Positions 42,788 through 55,700 of a stretch of DNA of 64,000 nucleotides are shown piece by piece. Position 1 is the stretch's first letter. Every line of letters starts with the position of its first letter. Both the position numbers and the translations under genes were made by a program. The stretch comes from Gnetum montanum (lineage: Eukaryota > Streptophyta > Gnetopsida > Gnetales > Gnetaceae), in the NCBI GenBank assembly GCA_015680685.1, contig MNCI01023306.1, positions 1 through 64,000 on the forward strand, read 5' to 3'. The notes beneath the pieces were generated by a model. That model saw only the letters and a list, made by a program, of their open reading frames with translations. It was not told the DNA's origin and made no database searches.

Positions 42788-44400
42788 TAATCCAGTTGTT
42801 GTGGAAGCATGGTGTTGATAGGAGGATGTGTCATGTAAGGAACATGATTTGATGAATTTCTAACTCTACTAGCTCTTTCTAAACTTGTGATAAAGAAAGT
42901 ATATTTCTTAGATTTGCCTTTATTATTGCTAGCATGATCATCCATTTGTATATTCACTACCCTTATAGCACTTTTCTGTTGAGGTTGTGATGGTAATTCT
43001 CCTTGCATGATAGGTGGTGGCATTGTTGGCAAAGAATTAGAAGGGGGATTTGATGGGCTAGCTACTGATGAATGTGCATTAGGACTATGATCCATCTATG
43101 GAGTAGCAGGCCTATAGTATTTTGGCAAATAACAAGGAGAAGAAGTTTGAACTGATGCATTCCTTGGAGATATTGGATGTTGAACATAATATCCATAAGG
43201 GTTAGGTTGCCTATATGGATATTGTTGCCATGGTGGTGGCATTGCCCATGTCTGTGGTTGTTGCCACTACCACTAGTATTACTCTTGTGGTGGTGGGTAG
43301 GCTCTACTTGGATAATATGTTGGCTGGAAAGGTTACCTTATATTACTTTTAGGATAAGATAGCCTTCTAGCCATCTTCTTTCTGAAAAAGCTTGGATTGA
43401 GTGCATATATCCCAAATTCCTGTAAGTGGGCCATAATAGGGCAACATCTCTTTGGATTTTCATATTGGCACACTTTGCATCCTTTCTCTTCCCTTGAAAT
43501 GGAGTTAATACATTCTACCATTAAAGCAAGTTTTCCTTTTTGTTTGTAGTCTCTTTTCTTTTTCTTCTCCTTACCCTTATTGAGTGCTTGTTCGGTCTTC
43601 TCTTCCACAATCTTTAGGGTTGTAGCAATTTTTCTATCCTCTTAATATCACATTTTCTCTACCTTAGTTGCTATATCATTTACTAATTTTTTGAATAGGT
43701 AGAGTCTTTTTCTGGATAACATCTTTCAAGGTTTCATCCTCTTACTTGTCACATATCCACACATTAAATTTCCTTATTAATGACTCTCAGTTATACTCTT
43801 TAGCTGACTCTCTTTTCTTGAGTTCTCCTTCCTATTTTGCTACTTGATCAATTAATCTTTGAGTCCAATGGATGGTCATCTTTGATAGTCATCCTTGAGC
43901 ATAAACACCAAGAGTCTCTTTGGTTTTGTTCCTCAACCCATCTACTATGTACCTTAGTTGTTCATTTTATGAGAATCCATGGCTTGGGCATTTGTGTAGT
44001 AAGGAATAGTATATGTCCATTGTTGCATCAAAGGACTCAAGTGTCCCTTGCTTTCATCCTTAGGCCTACTTTCTTAAGTTTGACACTCATGATTAATTCT
44101 AATATTTATCATTAAAGAGTTCTAGCATGGTATTCCATCTTCAAATTGATTATGGTTCTAGGGATCTATACCAACTTTTTGTCTCTTTAATGAGCATCTG
44201 AGGGAACAAATTAAGTTTCTACTAGTCACTCTTTATATGTTGTAGGGCATAAGCATCATGGAATGCTTGAAGGTGATGTTGTGGATTTGAATTGTATCCA
44301 CCCTTAAATCTAGGCATGTTTTTCATGTCTATCCACTTAATGCAACTATTCCTTATGTGCCTTGTTAGGATGTAGACTACTTCCCTGATGTTTATCATGT
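42788..44400 (-). pseudogene. Element 3 gag
   Basis: Gag core at ~44330-43950: NPQHHLQAFHDAYALQHIKS, LNLFPQMLIKETKSWYRSL and WNTMLELFNDKY, a typical Ty3/gypsy gag pattern. Then RYIVDGLRNKTKETLGVYA, a Lys-rich stretch, and the Cys motif GCKVCQYENPKRCCPIMAHL at ~43424-43482. A Pro/Gln/Tyr tail (YGYYVQHPISPRNA) and IMQGELPSQPQQKSAIRVVN (43095-42787 frame) follow. Several stops and frameshifts. Gag would assemble the particle. Confidence 0.75.
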
Positions 44401-45437
44401 TGCAAGTGACTAATAGGGGTTCTTCATAGTGATTGATTTCATAGGCTCTATTGTAGTGGTATCCCCTTATGTGTTCATAATGCTTCCTTTCTTCATGTCT
44501 AATCCTTTCTCTTATTTGTTAATAATCATCCTCTTCACTATTAGGATATCTTCTTCTATAGTCATGTCTCTTGCCATCCCTTCATTTTTCTCTATCATGG
44601 CCTTTGTATTGATGATCTTTCTTGTTAGACTCTATAGATGAGCATGAGGAGGTGGAGGAAGAAATTGGAGAATGGTGTTAGCTGGTTTCCCTTTCAGTGA
44701 TTCATTCTCCTTTGGCTCGTCAAAAGCTCTAGGCCTTGAGCTCTACCTATATCTTGAGTCTTTTGAATTTCTTAAAAAGGTCCTCTACAAGAGCTAACTT
44801 CAGTTTTGTGTTGACATGATCTTCAATGTGTATAACTAGTGTGTGATAGTAGGATCTTTAAAGTTAATAGAATTTATCAGCTTGGAGTGAGGAATCCTTA
44901 ATTTCCTCCAAGAAAACTATACGAGGGACTTTCTTTTTCTTTTCTTGTTCATGATGAGCTTCCATAAGAGTAATCCTTTTTGTCTAAGCCTTTGTTGGAT
45001 AGTATAGCCTGGTCATGTTTTGTGTGACTTGGTATCCTTCTTGTTCATGACTTAGGTTGGCCTTATTAAGGGCTACTTGAGACATGAGTGGTATGAAGTG
45101 CTTTGGTGGTAGGACTATGTTACCATGCATATCCCTCCATCTAAATTATTCATCTTGGTGAAGGATGAATGTAAAGTCAGGCTAATACAAATCAATGTGA
45201 GCATATGAAACTCTTGTTTGCATTGATGCACTCTAGTCTTTGTCATCATGATTTCTACCATTTCAGTAGTTCTTTGGTAAGTGACATCTTTTCTCTTTGT
45301 GTTCAAGCCATGTTGTAATTTTGACACTTAACTTGTATGTGTGTTATTAGAATTATTTAAAGATTATAAATATTGGCTTGATGGTTCTTAATACAATGAA
45401 CTTTGTAAGATCAATTACTTAGCACACATTAACACAT
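44401..45437 (-). other. Element 3 5' leader
   Basis: About 1 kb between the primer site and the gag core. Short open frames only (for example 45115-45327). It may include the start of gag, but no start codon can be chosen because of decay. Confidence 0.45.
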
Positions 45438-45454
45438 CCTCGACAATGGTGTCA
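45438..45454 (-). other. Decayed primer-binding site (tRNA-Asp type)
   Basis: Directly inside the 5' LTR the minus strand reads TTGACACCATTGTCGAGGA. The common plant primer site complementary to tRNA-Asp is TTGGCGCCGTTGCCGGGGA. The five differences are all G-to-A or C-to-T, as expected from deamination of methylated cytosine. Confidence 0.68.
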
Positions 45455-45455
45455 A

Positions 45456-46324
45456 TGATGAGCACTAGAGTATCCAAACATTCTACCATAAAAGTCATGA
45501 GTGCCAACATGTGACTAGATCATAATATATGGATGGACAATGTTATTATGCTAGTAATTAAGGTTAAGTTTGAGATTGTTGTCTTTCCACTTTGAGCTAG
45601 TAAAGTTCAAGTGTATGGTTTAGCTCTTAGTGAGGCATATGATTGGCTAATGTTGTTAGACATTTAATACTCCTAGTTACAAGAAAAATGAAAGTTGAGA
45701 ATAAAAATCTAAATCTAAGTAATGATAGTAATGTAAATCTACTCTAGCCTAAAGAGATGAGCATCCAATCTTGGCTTACTGTACATGCCTTGGGCTCATG
45801 TAACTCTTACTGGGATTACCAAGTGAGTTCATTATTGAGTGAATTAACTAAAACCACTACTGGGTTACCAAATGATTACACTTAAGCGCTTGAAACCAGT
45901 TGTACTCATTTCACTTTACTAATGAATAAGTAAAATAAAGTATTTGGAAATGTAAATGATTAAACTAAGAAAACAGTAAAAACTATTCTAAGTAAAACAA
46001 TAAAACTAAGTGGATGCTGCAATGATGAAAAGCAATCTTGATCTTCATTTTCAGATATGAGCTATGCCCAAGTACACTTCACTCACATAAAGATTTTGTA
46101 CAACTACTCCATAGCACACTATGGACATTCACTTTCGCTAAAACTACAAAAACAAATTGCACAAAAATTTCCCTAAGATTGGAATGGAAAAGTTATGGAT
46201 TGTGCATCCAAGTGTTAGTATTTATAGGCTATACACATCTCAAGACATCGCCTCAATGATGACATAACATGGGTTACAACATCATTGCTATGATATCGTA
46301 GTGTAATAAAAATTGACTTTATCA
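45456..46324 (-). repeat. Element 3 5' LTR (right copy)
   Basis: 869 bases, direct repeat of 38348-39232. Starts TGATAAAGTCAATTTTTATT on the minus strand, with CCTATAAATACTAACAC at ~46213-46229 as probable TATA, and ends ..CTCATCA beside the primer site. Followed on the plus strand by CTCAA (46325-46329). Confidence 0.85.
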
Positions 46325-46679
46325 CTCAAACTCAATTTTATTTATTTGTTCATTGTTAACTATGCTATGGATCAAATCTAAAACCACACTATGTTTGTAT
46401 CTTTAAAGCATTAAATCCAAAGCCATCTTACATTTGCATCATTCTACGTGTAAGCATGTGCTTATAAGATATGTTTGTACCTTTAAAACATCAAATGAAA
46501 AGTGATATTCCATTTATATCATTTTGTGTATCATATGTGAGCCCAACCAATTCAACTTGCCAATGCATAGCATTTTTATGATTTAAATGGAAAAAACATA
46601 CCAAGCATGGTATCTTTATACCTTTGCATTAAACATTTAAATAAAAAATCACAATTTATTTTAATTTACTTTTGAGGAA

Positions 46680-48400
46680 GTAAAAGAGGGTATCAAAAAG
46701 GTAGCCTTTAGTAAAGCTATAGATTCATATTACTTATATACAAAATTATTAAAGTTAGCAAGATCTTCTATTCATAGAGAAATTTAGCACAAATTAAATT
46801 CAACAATGGTGTAAGGATTAAATCAACATTGGAAAATGAGTAAAGATATCTTATTATATAAAAAGGGAAATAAAAATAATATGAACAATTATTTTGGTAA
46901 GTTTTTGGGCACTATGCTAGAAACGAGAATATGTTTTTGGGTTGAAGGTAACTAGGTCAAAGCAAAGTGTCAAAGTGATCTCTTAGTTACTCTTAGACAT
47001 TTCATGGAGTTTTAAAAAATGCCTTATAAAAAAGTTTTCATTTGTTTTATTGATTTTGCAAAAGCATATGATTTAGTGATTCATACAAAACTATGGTTGC
47101 ACTTGCATAAAATTGGTCTACCTTCAAATTTTATTGTCACAACTTAAAGATTGTATGAGGAAGTGCTTATTAAAATTACATATAGCAATTCAGAGAAAAA
47201 TTCAATTCCAAACCAAAATTAGAGTTAGATAAGGTTGTCCACTTTATCTAACTCTCTTTGGTATCTTTATTGATGAAATACAATGATGGTTATGTAATGG
47301 GCAAGATAGTTATGCTATCAAAATTAGATCCTAAGTAGTGAATCTTCTTTATATATAAATGACATTACCTTGATTTGTACTATTGTACAAGGTATGCAAA
47401 ATATGTTGCAAATTTTAAAAAATTATTGTTGTCAGCTGGTCTTCAAGTGAATGTAAATAAAACCAAATTGATGATGTGGGTATAAGAAATAATTATTATA
47501 ACTTCCATTTAGAAGTTACCAATGTACAAATAGTAGATTCATTTAAATATTTGGGTCTCATTTATATAAACAATTACATGTGAGGGAAGTGTATTGAATA
47601 AAAAAATAGTATGAGGTTTCAAGAATTTGCATAGTTTTAAAAAAAGTACAAGGATTTAGGACTCTAGGATTAGAAGGTCAAAAAAAAAATTTCTTACACT
47701 ATCATCTATCCTACTATATTGTATGGATGTGTTGTTTGAGGACCCAGACTCGGTGCTAAGCTTTGAAAAGATATTAAAAGAGTACGAAAAAATTTTCTTC
47801 TTGATGAGTTAAAGGTAAAGATGTAAACACTTAATGTTATTATGTAACTGTGCTTTATGAAGCAGAAGCCTTACACCAGTTTATTACATACACTCATAGC
47901 TTACATATATCAAGGTAAAATAAATTCTTTAAAGTAGTTCTTAAGGATTCATGAGATCATGGTTGGTATTTTTAGAGAGTGAAATAGTTGCAAAAATAGA
48001 ATATCTCTTAGGAGGATGTGTAACAAAATCCTAAGCATATTCACCAACTAGTCAAGCATAAGGTTTTAACATAGATTTGGTTTAATGTGGAAGGTAATAG
48101 GCAATTTTATTTACACCAAATTAGATTTAGTATACTAGATATATAAGCTCACTATCTCTCAAGTGCTATTCCCATCGAGTATTGGAATGCAAGCTTCGCT
48201 TAAGTTCTTATCATTTTAGAATTGAATGTGAAGATGTATTCAACTCTCCCAAGAAAAGTGTGTTTGTAGGTTATGCAAATGAGGAATCCTTGAAGATTAG
48301 TTACATGTGTTTTTCCTGCTTATGCTAGGATTACATATTTGAAACACCATTATAATGTTACAATTAAAAACATGTATGATTTATTTTTGATGCACCATTA
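46680..48400 (+). mobile_element. LINE (non-LTR retrotransposon) RT remnant
   Basis: The plus strand encodes FICFIDFAKAYDLVIHTKLW (~47035, RT motif A), GCPLYLTLFGIFIDEI (~47235, motif B), a damaged catalytic loop (~47350), QVNVNKTKLMMW (~47445) and FKYLGLIY (~47550). The C-terminal part contains KRVRKNFLLDELKVKM (~47780). This order is that of LINE ORF2. Frequent stops and frameshifts show it is old. The 5' end is missing and begins in AT-rich DNA. Confidence 0.78.
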
Positions 48401-51400
48401 GTTCTTGGTCAATTTGTAGAGTCTTTATTTTTCATGAAAATTTAATATCACTCTAATAGATTCTCCTATGGATCTTTAGACGTATAGTTCTTGGTTAATT
48501 TTGTTATTACATGTTCACTATAAAAATTACTTTAGTTTCATATGTTGTGGTGTTATCATAAGTTATATTATTAAAATCTTTTTATGTTGCTTGTTATTAT
48601 AAATTTTGATTAAGTTATAAATTTTGGTTGGGTTGTTACAATTTTGTTATTCCATGTTGATGTACATACAGTGAAATATTATAAACTTTGCATGTTTTTT
48701 AAAATTTTTAAATTGTAATTATGCATATTTTAAGTCACTTTTTATAATTGTTTTTATTGTTGTTTACATGATTTTTATGTTATATGTTGTTACATTGGAT
48801 ATATGTTATTAATAAAATTTTAAATTATATAATATTTTATTTTTAAAAGTTTTTTTTGTTGTGCACAATAATTTAAAATAATTTTTTAATTTAAAAATAG
48901 TTTTCTTAAAATTACATTCTGATATAAAAATAGTTTTTTAAACTAACAATTTCCTTGTTTAATTCATTATGGTGTTATTTTAATGAAATACTATGTTAAA
49001 ATTATTTTAGTAATTACGTTATGGCTTTATATGTTATTATGTTAAATGTTTGTTCATTGTATGGTATTATAAATTTCGGTTAAGTTCTTACAATTGTGTT
49101 ATTACATGTTGACTGAAAATTATTTTATTTTAGGTTGTGGTGTTGTTATAAGTTATATTGTTAAATTATTTTTATGTTATATGTTATTATAAATTTTGAT
49201 AGAGTTGTTAAAAATTTTGGTTAAGTTACAAATTTTGGTTGGGTTGTTTCTACAATTTCGTTATTTCATATTGATGTACAATTGGTAGAATGTTATAAAT
49301 TTTGAATGTTTTCTAAAATTTTTAAATTGTAATTATGCATATTTTAAGTAACTTCTATAATTGTTTTTATTGTTATTTACATGATTTTTGTTCTTGGTTC
49401 TAGTGATTTGTATGTTGTTAATTTATATATATTATAACTTATATTTTTTGTATGTTTAGTTTTGTTAAATTGTTGTAGTTTTTTAATTTTATTCTCAAAT
49501 TCTTGTTATAAGTTGTTTATTCATGTTTTTTATGTTGTTAGAGGATGAAAGTAATGTAATGTGTAATTTAATTAAAAATTATAATTTAAAAATGATTTTT
49601 AAAGATAATTTTATAAATATTACATGATAACTCCATAATTTATGATGTGATATCGTAGAAAATTTTACATAATTTTTTATGATGTATATACATCCTAATT
49701 ATATTATATTTTTTTTATAAAATTTGATTTTTATTAATAAAGGTGTGAAGTAAATATAATGATGAATTGATCATGTTATTTGTTTATTAAATGATCAAAT
49801 TTTAATGTAAATTTTAAATAAGCTTATTTACTATTTACTTTATAACATATCTATTTTTATATCACAAATATTATTACAATCATTATCTTGATTTAAGTAC
49901 ACGTTTTAATATTTATTTTAATTATAATTTAAAATTATTTATAGTGAAATTTACATGTAATATAACAATTATCGAGCTACATCCCATGTGAGATTATTTT
50001 ATACATCCATACACTTAAATAGTTTGTCTATATAATTCTATTTTTTGGGTTTTACTTGAATTTTCATTGTTACATTATATTTATAATTACTACATGTTTA
50101 AGATTTTTTAACCTCTTCCCTTGTTACATTTTGTTATTATTTCTTTATTGAGTTTTTGATGTTTATAAGTTATTATTTATATTTATTATGATTACATGTT
50201 TAACGTTTCTTATATTCTGTGTTACATTTGTTCTTTGTTTTTTTAGTATGGGATTTTTATTTTCATAAGTCGTAATTCAATTCTTTTATTGCTACATTGT
50301 TTAAGTATTTTTTAATAACAATTTTATTTCCATGGTTGGTTTGATTTTTTGATGTTTAAAATAATATTTTAATTTACTATTAAATAGTTATATAATACAC
50401 CGTTTAAGTTTTTGTTAATAACAATTTGGTTTGCAACGTTGGTTTTACTTTTATGACTTTTTAATGTTCAAAGTAATATTTTAATTTACTCTTTAAAAAT
50501 AGGTGCATAGCACACTATGTGTAAAGCATTATTATTACATGGTGTTACTTTACTCATAAATTATCTAAGCTTTTTAAATGTAATTTAATTTTTTATTTAT
50601 TAATGTTTATATGATAGTGTTGTTAAGTTAATTTTAATGAGTTGTTAAGTTAAAAGTGGTACATTATGTTATTTTACTATCAATGTTTTGTGATAGCGTT
50701 AAGTTAATTTATATGAGTTTTTAGTTAAGCTTTTTAATGTAATTAATTTTAGATGAGTTGTTAAGTTAAAACTCATAAATTTATTAAATTGTGATATATT
50801 GTTTACATTGGATGGTCATTTACCTTTTCATTAAATAGTTAGAGTTATAAATGGGTATTATAATAACCTAGTATGTACGAAATGAATGTTCTGTTGGTTT
50901 GAGTTGTTTGCATGTTGTAATTGCAACTATACAAATTATTTTACTTTTAAATTATCTAAGTTAAGCTTTTTTAACCCATTTCATCTTTTATCTATTATTA
51001 TTAAATTAATCTCATTATTAAAACTTATAAATTTATTTGTATATTATTTAGGCTAAATGGTAATTTTAGTATTTGTTAAATAATCATAGTTATAGTCATA
51101 GGGTTATTATAATAAGTTGGAAAGTGTCTACTTTTTGTGTCAATTCAATGTTCAATTTTTTAAACTAATTTAAGTTTTTTGTGTTAGTGGTTATGTGATG
51201 GTGTTGTTAAATTGATAACTTGTTAAGTTAAAACTTGTAAATTTATTAAATTGTCATGTATTGTTTAGATTATGTAGTAATTTAAGTTTTTGTTAAATAG
51301 TTATAATTACATGTGGTTATTATAATAAGTTTTGAAGTAACAAGCAACATTGTTTAAGTTTATTTTAAGCTTTTGTATATTTTTTTCAAATTGCAACTAT

Positions 51401-51650
51401 ACAAATTATGTTTCTTATTTTTTAAATTATTATTTACATAACATGTATTATTTATGTATTTTTAACCATTATTGTTTACTTGTTAAGTGGTATACCTTTT
51501 GTTAAATGTTTAGTTGTTTAGTTGTTAATTGTTAATTGTTTTTATTATTTTTAATTTTGCGATATTTTTATTTTAAAATTGCAATTATGTATATTTTTAA
51601 ATTTATATATATTGTTAAATTCCCAAATAGATAACCATTTGTATGTAATG
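48401..51650. repeat. AT-rich repeat block, copy 1, with internal tandem repeats
   Basis: A segment of ~240 bases at 48545-48780 recurs at ~49140-49390 (TTAAATTGTAATTATGCATA, TTTTGGTTGGGTTGTT). From ~50620 to 51340 a degenerate unit of about 230 bases repeats three times, marked by TTTGTTAAATAGTTA and TTATTATAATAAG. The portion 49425-51650 is a direct repeat of 57355-59210. No coding. Nature unknown: LTR-like, satellite-like or segmental duplication. Confidence 0.65.
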
Positions 51651-51659
51651 TGTTGTCAA

Positions 51660-52720
51660 ACCATCCTTTTCCTAGATCAAAACTTTGATCCACCCCTAGG
51701 CCATACTTGATATGAACATAGCCAACAACAAAACCCCCTAACTTTGGTGGGGATAGCCGCACAAGCACATTGATGTGCCACCTTGCTTTGAACCCTATCT
51801 AAGATAGACCAAAGCTTTATAGACAACAAAATTAGTGGCTTGCTAGAATTCCAAGAAATTCCACTCCACCCTTGAGCACTTTGCATTTGACACGTCTTTT
51901 GTTTTGTCTAGGTGATACTTTGTAGCCACTAGATGGATGTATCTATGCAGCTCACCCCAAGGCATTTCTTGATGGATTCCCATTAGGTAGTATGGGAATT
52001 TGCCCTGAGATAGCCACCTATGCACCTTAACTTCATGGGCCTTCTCAAAATTCTACTGCACTTGGGACTCCTCCTGTAAAGCCTTTTCAGCTGCCTCTTT
52101 CTCGACCACCTCACAATGCCTCTACTCATCCTCTTCTTAGTGGAGCTCTTCTTTTATCTTGTTGTGTATCTCCTCTTCTTGTTCCTTTCACTTCTATGCN
52201 GATCAAGGCTTTTAATCTTGTAGGAGGTTCTTGATGAGGTGCCAACCAATTCAGAGTCTATGGATGCTAAGCAATTAATTAAGGAAGCTATGGAGAAGAT
52301 GAGGGAGGAGGAGAGAATTCAATGGAAGCCCATAATTCCTTGGTCAACGGAAGCAATGAGAGAGAGAAAACACTGGCTGAATAGGAATGACATCAAGAGG
52401 AGTTGATACAACTTAGGTAGGAACGACATCAAGAGGAGTTGGCATAGCTTAGGCATGAGTTGGAACGTAAGGAAGCATAGAAGTGAAAGGAACAAGAAGA
52501 GGAGATACACAACAAGATAAAAGAAGAGCTCCACTAAGAAGAGGATGAGTAGAGGCATTGTGAGGTGGTCGAGAAAGAGGCAGCTGAAAAGGCTTTACAG
52601 GAGGAGTCCCAAGTGTAGTAGAATTTTGAGAAGGCCCATGAAGTTAAGGTGCGTAGGTGGCTATCTCAGGGCAAATTCCCATACTACCTAATGGGAATCC
52701 ATCAAGAAANGAAAAAATTG
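51660..52720 (-). pseudogene. Unrecognised coiled-coil protein remnant
   Basis: On the minus strand, allowing for the inverted contig, a Glu/Lys/Arg-rich coiled coil (KQLIKEAMEKMREEERIQW; ELAQLRHELERKEA; VVEKEAAEKALQEESQV) leads into RWLSQGKFPYYLMGIHQEMP, GELHRYIHLVATKYHLDKTK and KCSRVEWNFLEF (to ~51843). The rest to 51660 has stops. No family is recognised. It could be an accessory ORF of a transposon. Confidence 0.45.
51966..52709. repeat. Perfect inverted repeat bounded by single Ns (second misoriented contig)
   Basis: 51966-52199 and 52477-52709 are near-identical inverted copies (CATAGAAGTGAAAGGAACAA at 52478 mirrors the bases before 52200). Single Ns at 52200 and 52710 bound the middle segment. 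The coiled-coil coding of this segment lies on the plus strand, whereas the adjoining coding is minus. Same artefact pattern as at 40733-41177. Confidence 0.78.
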
Positions 52721-55700
52721 ACTTTAGGCAAATCAGGGTTCCCCATAAGTAATGTTAAAACTTCATCCCATCCCATCTACTCGATGATGGCCTAGAGCTC
52801 CTAATTATTCTTGAAATGGCCTACCTTTAGTTCAAAAGTGGGTGTTACACCCATGCTAGTAGAAATTTCTGTCCAAGCCATGTCTTGAAAAGAGACACCA
52901 GATTTGGGGATGACACTCAAAACACCTTAGCATTTTTGGCCTTCCACAACTGCCAAAAAACCACCATAGTAAAGTTTCCACTAGTCTCTAGCAATGAAGT
53001 AGGATGACACATAGCCTACTAGACCATCGTAGCAAAAGGGCAACTTAAAAATAGATGAGCAATAGTTTTTGCATGATTTTGGCACATGGGACATAAATCA
53101 TTGTTGGTGATGCCCCTCCTCTTAAGGAACCATCAAACTAGAAGCACATCCTTCCATAATAATCAAATGAAGCATTTAATATTTTCTATCACCTTCCCGT
53201 GCCATAATTACTTCTAACTATGTTGCAACAGGGACATCATTTTTAGCATATCTTTGGGTAGCAGCCCCAAAGCACCCTAATGGCCTAGCTCGTGTGCATG
53301 AATGCAGATGTTATGCTACACGTGGGAGTCATCAACACTCGACACCCATGATATGTATTTGCATCTTATCATTCATGCCCAGGGGGTTGATGCTAAGGCA
53401 ACAAAGATAGACGATTTATGACTAGTTGATGATCAATTAAAATTACATCTTCAAATTTTAAAATGCCTAAACCTTCCATTTGCTTTATCCTCGCAACTTT
53501 CTCCCAATTGACCAAATGCTTTTTGTTTCTTCCTTTTCGCCTTGGCCAAATATAATCTTGGATAATTTGATTATTTTGGCAATCACCCCTTGGGGGTGTA
53601 GCCACCAACAAAACATGCCTAGTCACCATGATCAACACTATAGACTCTACAATGACCTTACTAATTACGATAAGAACCTATTGGACCATTGCTCAATACA
53701 CCTTTGAAGATGCATTACTAGCAACACCTAGGTACTATGTAGATGCTAAGAAAACATGGGAAGCCCAAAATAAGATTGCTTGTCGACCCTTGGCAATATT
53801 CCCAAAGATTGATATACTTGCTATCGCACCCAAAAATTAGTATTGAAAAAGTGAATCATTGATGTTGTCCAATTTGGCCAAAACCCCACTTCCTTGATCA
53901 TCCTATCAAGTGCACGATTAATCTTCAAAGCTTGAGACCCTACCACCATGGTCATAATAATGTATCATCTGCATAGTATTTTACCATGTAAGAGTGTCCA
54001 TCAAAATTCAACCTCATGAATACCTCCTTCACTAGATAAACCTTCATCATATTCATGATGATTATGAATAAATATAGAGACAATGGATCCCCTACCGAAG
54101 CCCTTTCAAAGGGAAGAAAAAATCCTAAAGCCTACCATTTAGATCAACAGAATAGGCACTAGTATGTTGTAGAATCAAATATAGATTAACAAAAAGTGGA
54201 TGAATACCTTTACATAGCATAACATCCCTAAGGGCTTGCTAGCTAACTGTGTTGTAGGCTTTGGCGATATCTAGCTCCACACACATGCCTAGGAACCTTG
54301 ACATGTGGATGGAATGCATAGCTCGTTGCATAAGGAGAATTTGATTCTAAATCAACCACCCTTTTACAAATCTAGGTTGATTATTTCTAACTAGAGATGG
54401 CATCAATGGTTGAAGCCATTTAACCAACACCTTCGCAAAAATTTGCAACAAAGTGTAACACACCCCTATTGGTTGGTAATTGGTAGGGAGCATTGAGCAT
54501 GGGACCTTTGATAACATAACTACCCCGAACAATTGATCTCTCCTCAAACTTAACCCTTTTGGAACATTATATTGAAAGCATCCAACAAATTAGGTCCTAG
54601 AATGTCCATGAACTACCTAAAGAATTCGATTGGTCAACCATTAGGTCCAGGAGCATTCTCAAATTTTAGGGAGTCAATCACCTCTGCTAGCTCCCTCACA
54701 GAGAACGGTGCAATAAGTTTCACATTAGCTAGCTTAGTTAGTACCCTCTATATTGGGATTGACATAAGAGAAGAGTCAACCGTAGACCAAACAACATTCC
54801 ATAAATTTTGAATCTCTTGGACAATCTTGTGTTGTTGGTGAACTAATGTGGATCCTTTATTCAGTGACATAATTTGCTTCCTAGCATAGTTAGCTTTTGT
54901 AGATGCAAAGAAAAATTGTGTGTTCCTATCCCCCTTCTTGAGCCATTGAATTCTTGACCACTCCCTCCAATAAACCTCTTCCTCCCTATTTAGAGAATGC
55001 AACTTGAGAAAGATTGATCTCTCCTACTCCTCTAGCAGCTCCCTTCACTTTTTTCTATGTTGAATTTTAGCAAGCTAAGATTGTCACCAACATCAAGTTC
55101 TGTAGAAAGGGTACCTAAGCTCCAGAGGTAAACCTTTTAACTCCATTTTTTAGAGATTGAAGGTTGGACTTTAGAAAATCTCACAGGTCCAATAGAGATG
55201 TCTCATACTCTATACAAATGTGCTCCATTAGAACCCGTAATCAAAGTTTCTACAACCAAATGCACTCAAAGTAGAAAGGAACTAGTGGCAACCATCATGA
55301 AGTTTGAAAGGAACACATAAGAGCTTGGTGGTCTAAAGCCCACTGCAGCTTGCAGTGAGCACCACCTCAAAATTTTGGAATAGGTCAATGTGAACCTAGG
55401 CCTGGTTAATCTAACAAAATGCCCATTGATCCCACTTCACTTGTTGCTCTAGGTAAATTAGCCTCATTGGAGCTCTAAGTCAACTAGGTTATGGCGATGT
55501 AGAAACACAAGAAAATCCTTCCCACTAGGAGGAGAGGTCATGTCTAGTCCTTTCCTAGCGCATGTCTTCTCTCATGATTGGAGCCTTTGGTTAAAGTCTC
55601 TAATAAGGATCCATTTTTGCACCTTCAGCATTCTTTGGACCACTCTTCTTAGCTCATGGAGCCTGTCCTACCAACACTATAGCCCATAGAAATTAGTCAC

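Larger units (their letters stand above)
38348..46324 (-). mobile_element. Element 3: complete Gag-protease-ORFX LTR element
   Basis: LTRs at 38348-39232 (3') and 45456-46324 (5') are direct repeats, framed by a perfect CTCAA duplication. The minus strand carries a primer site (45438-45454), leader, gag, protease, spacer, promoter-like module and an internally deleted ORFX (copy C). No RT, RNase H or integrase is seen, so it probably moved using enzymes of another element. The same family as Element 1. Part of the spacer (40734-41176) appears inverted by misassembly. Confidence 0.85.
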
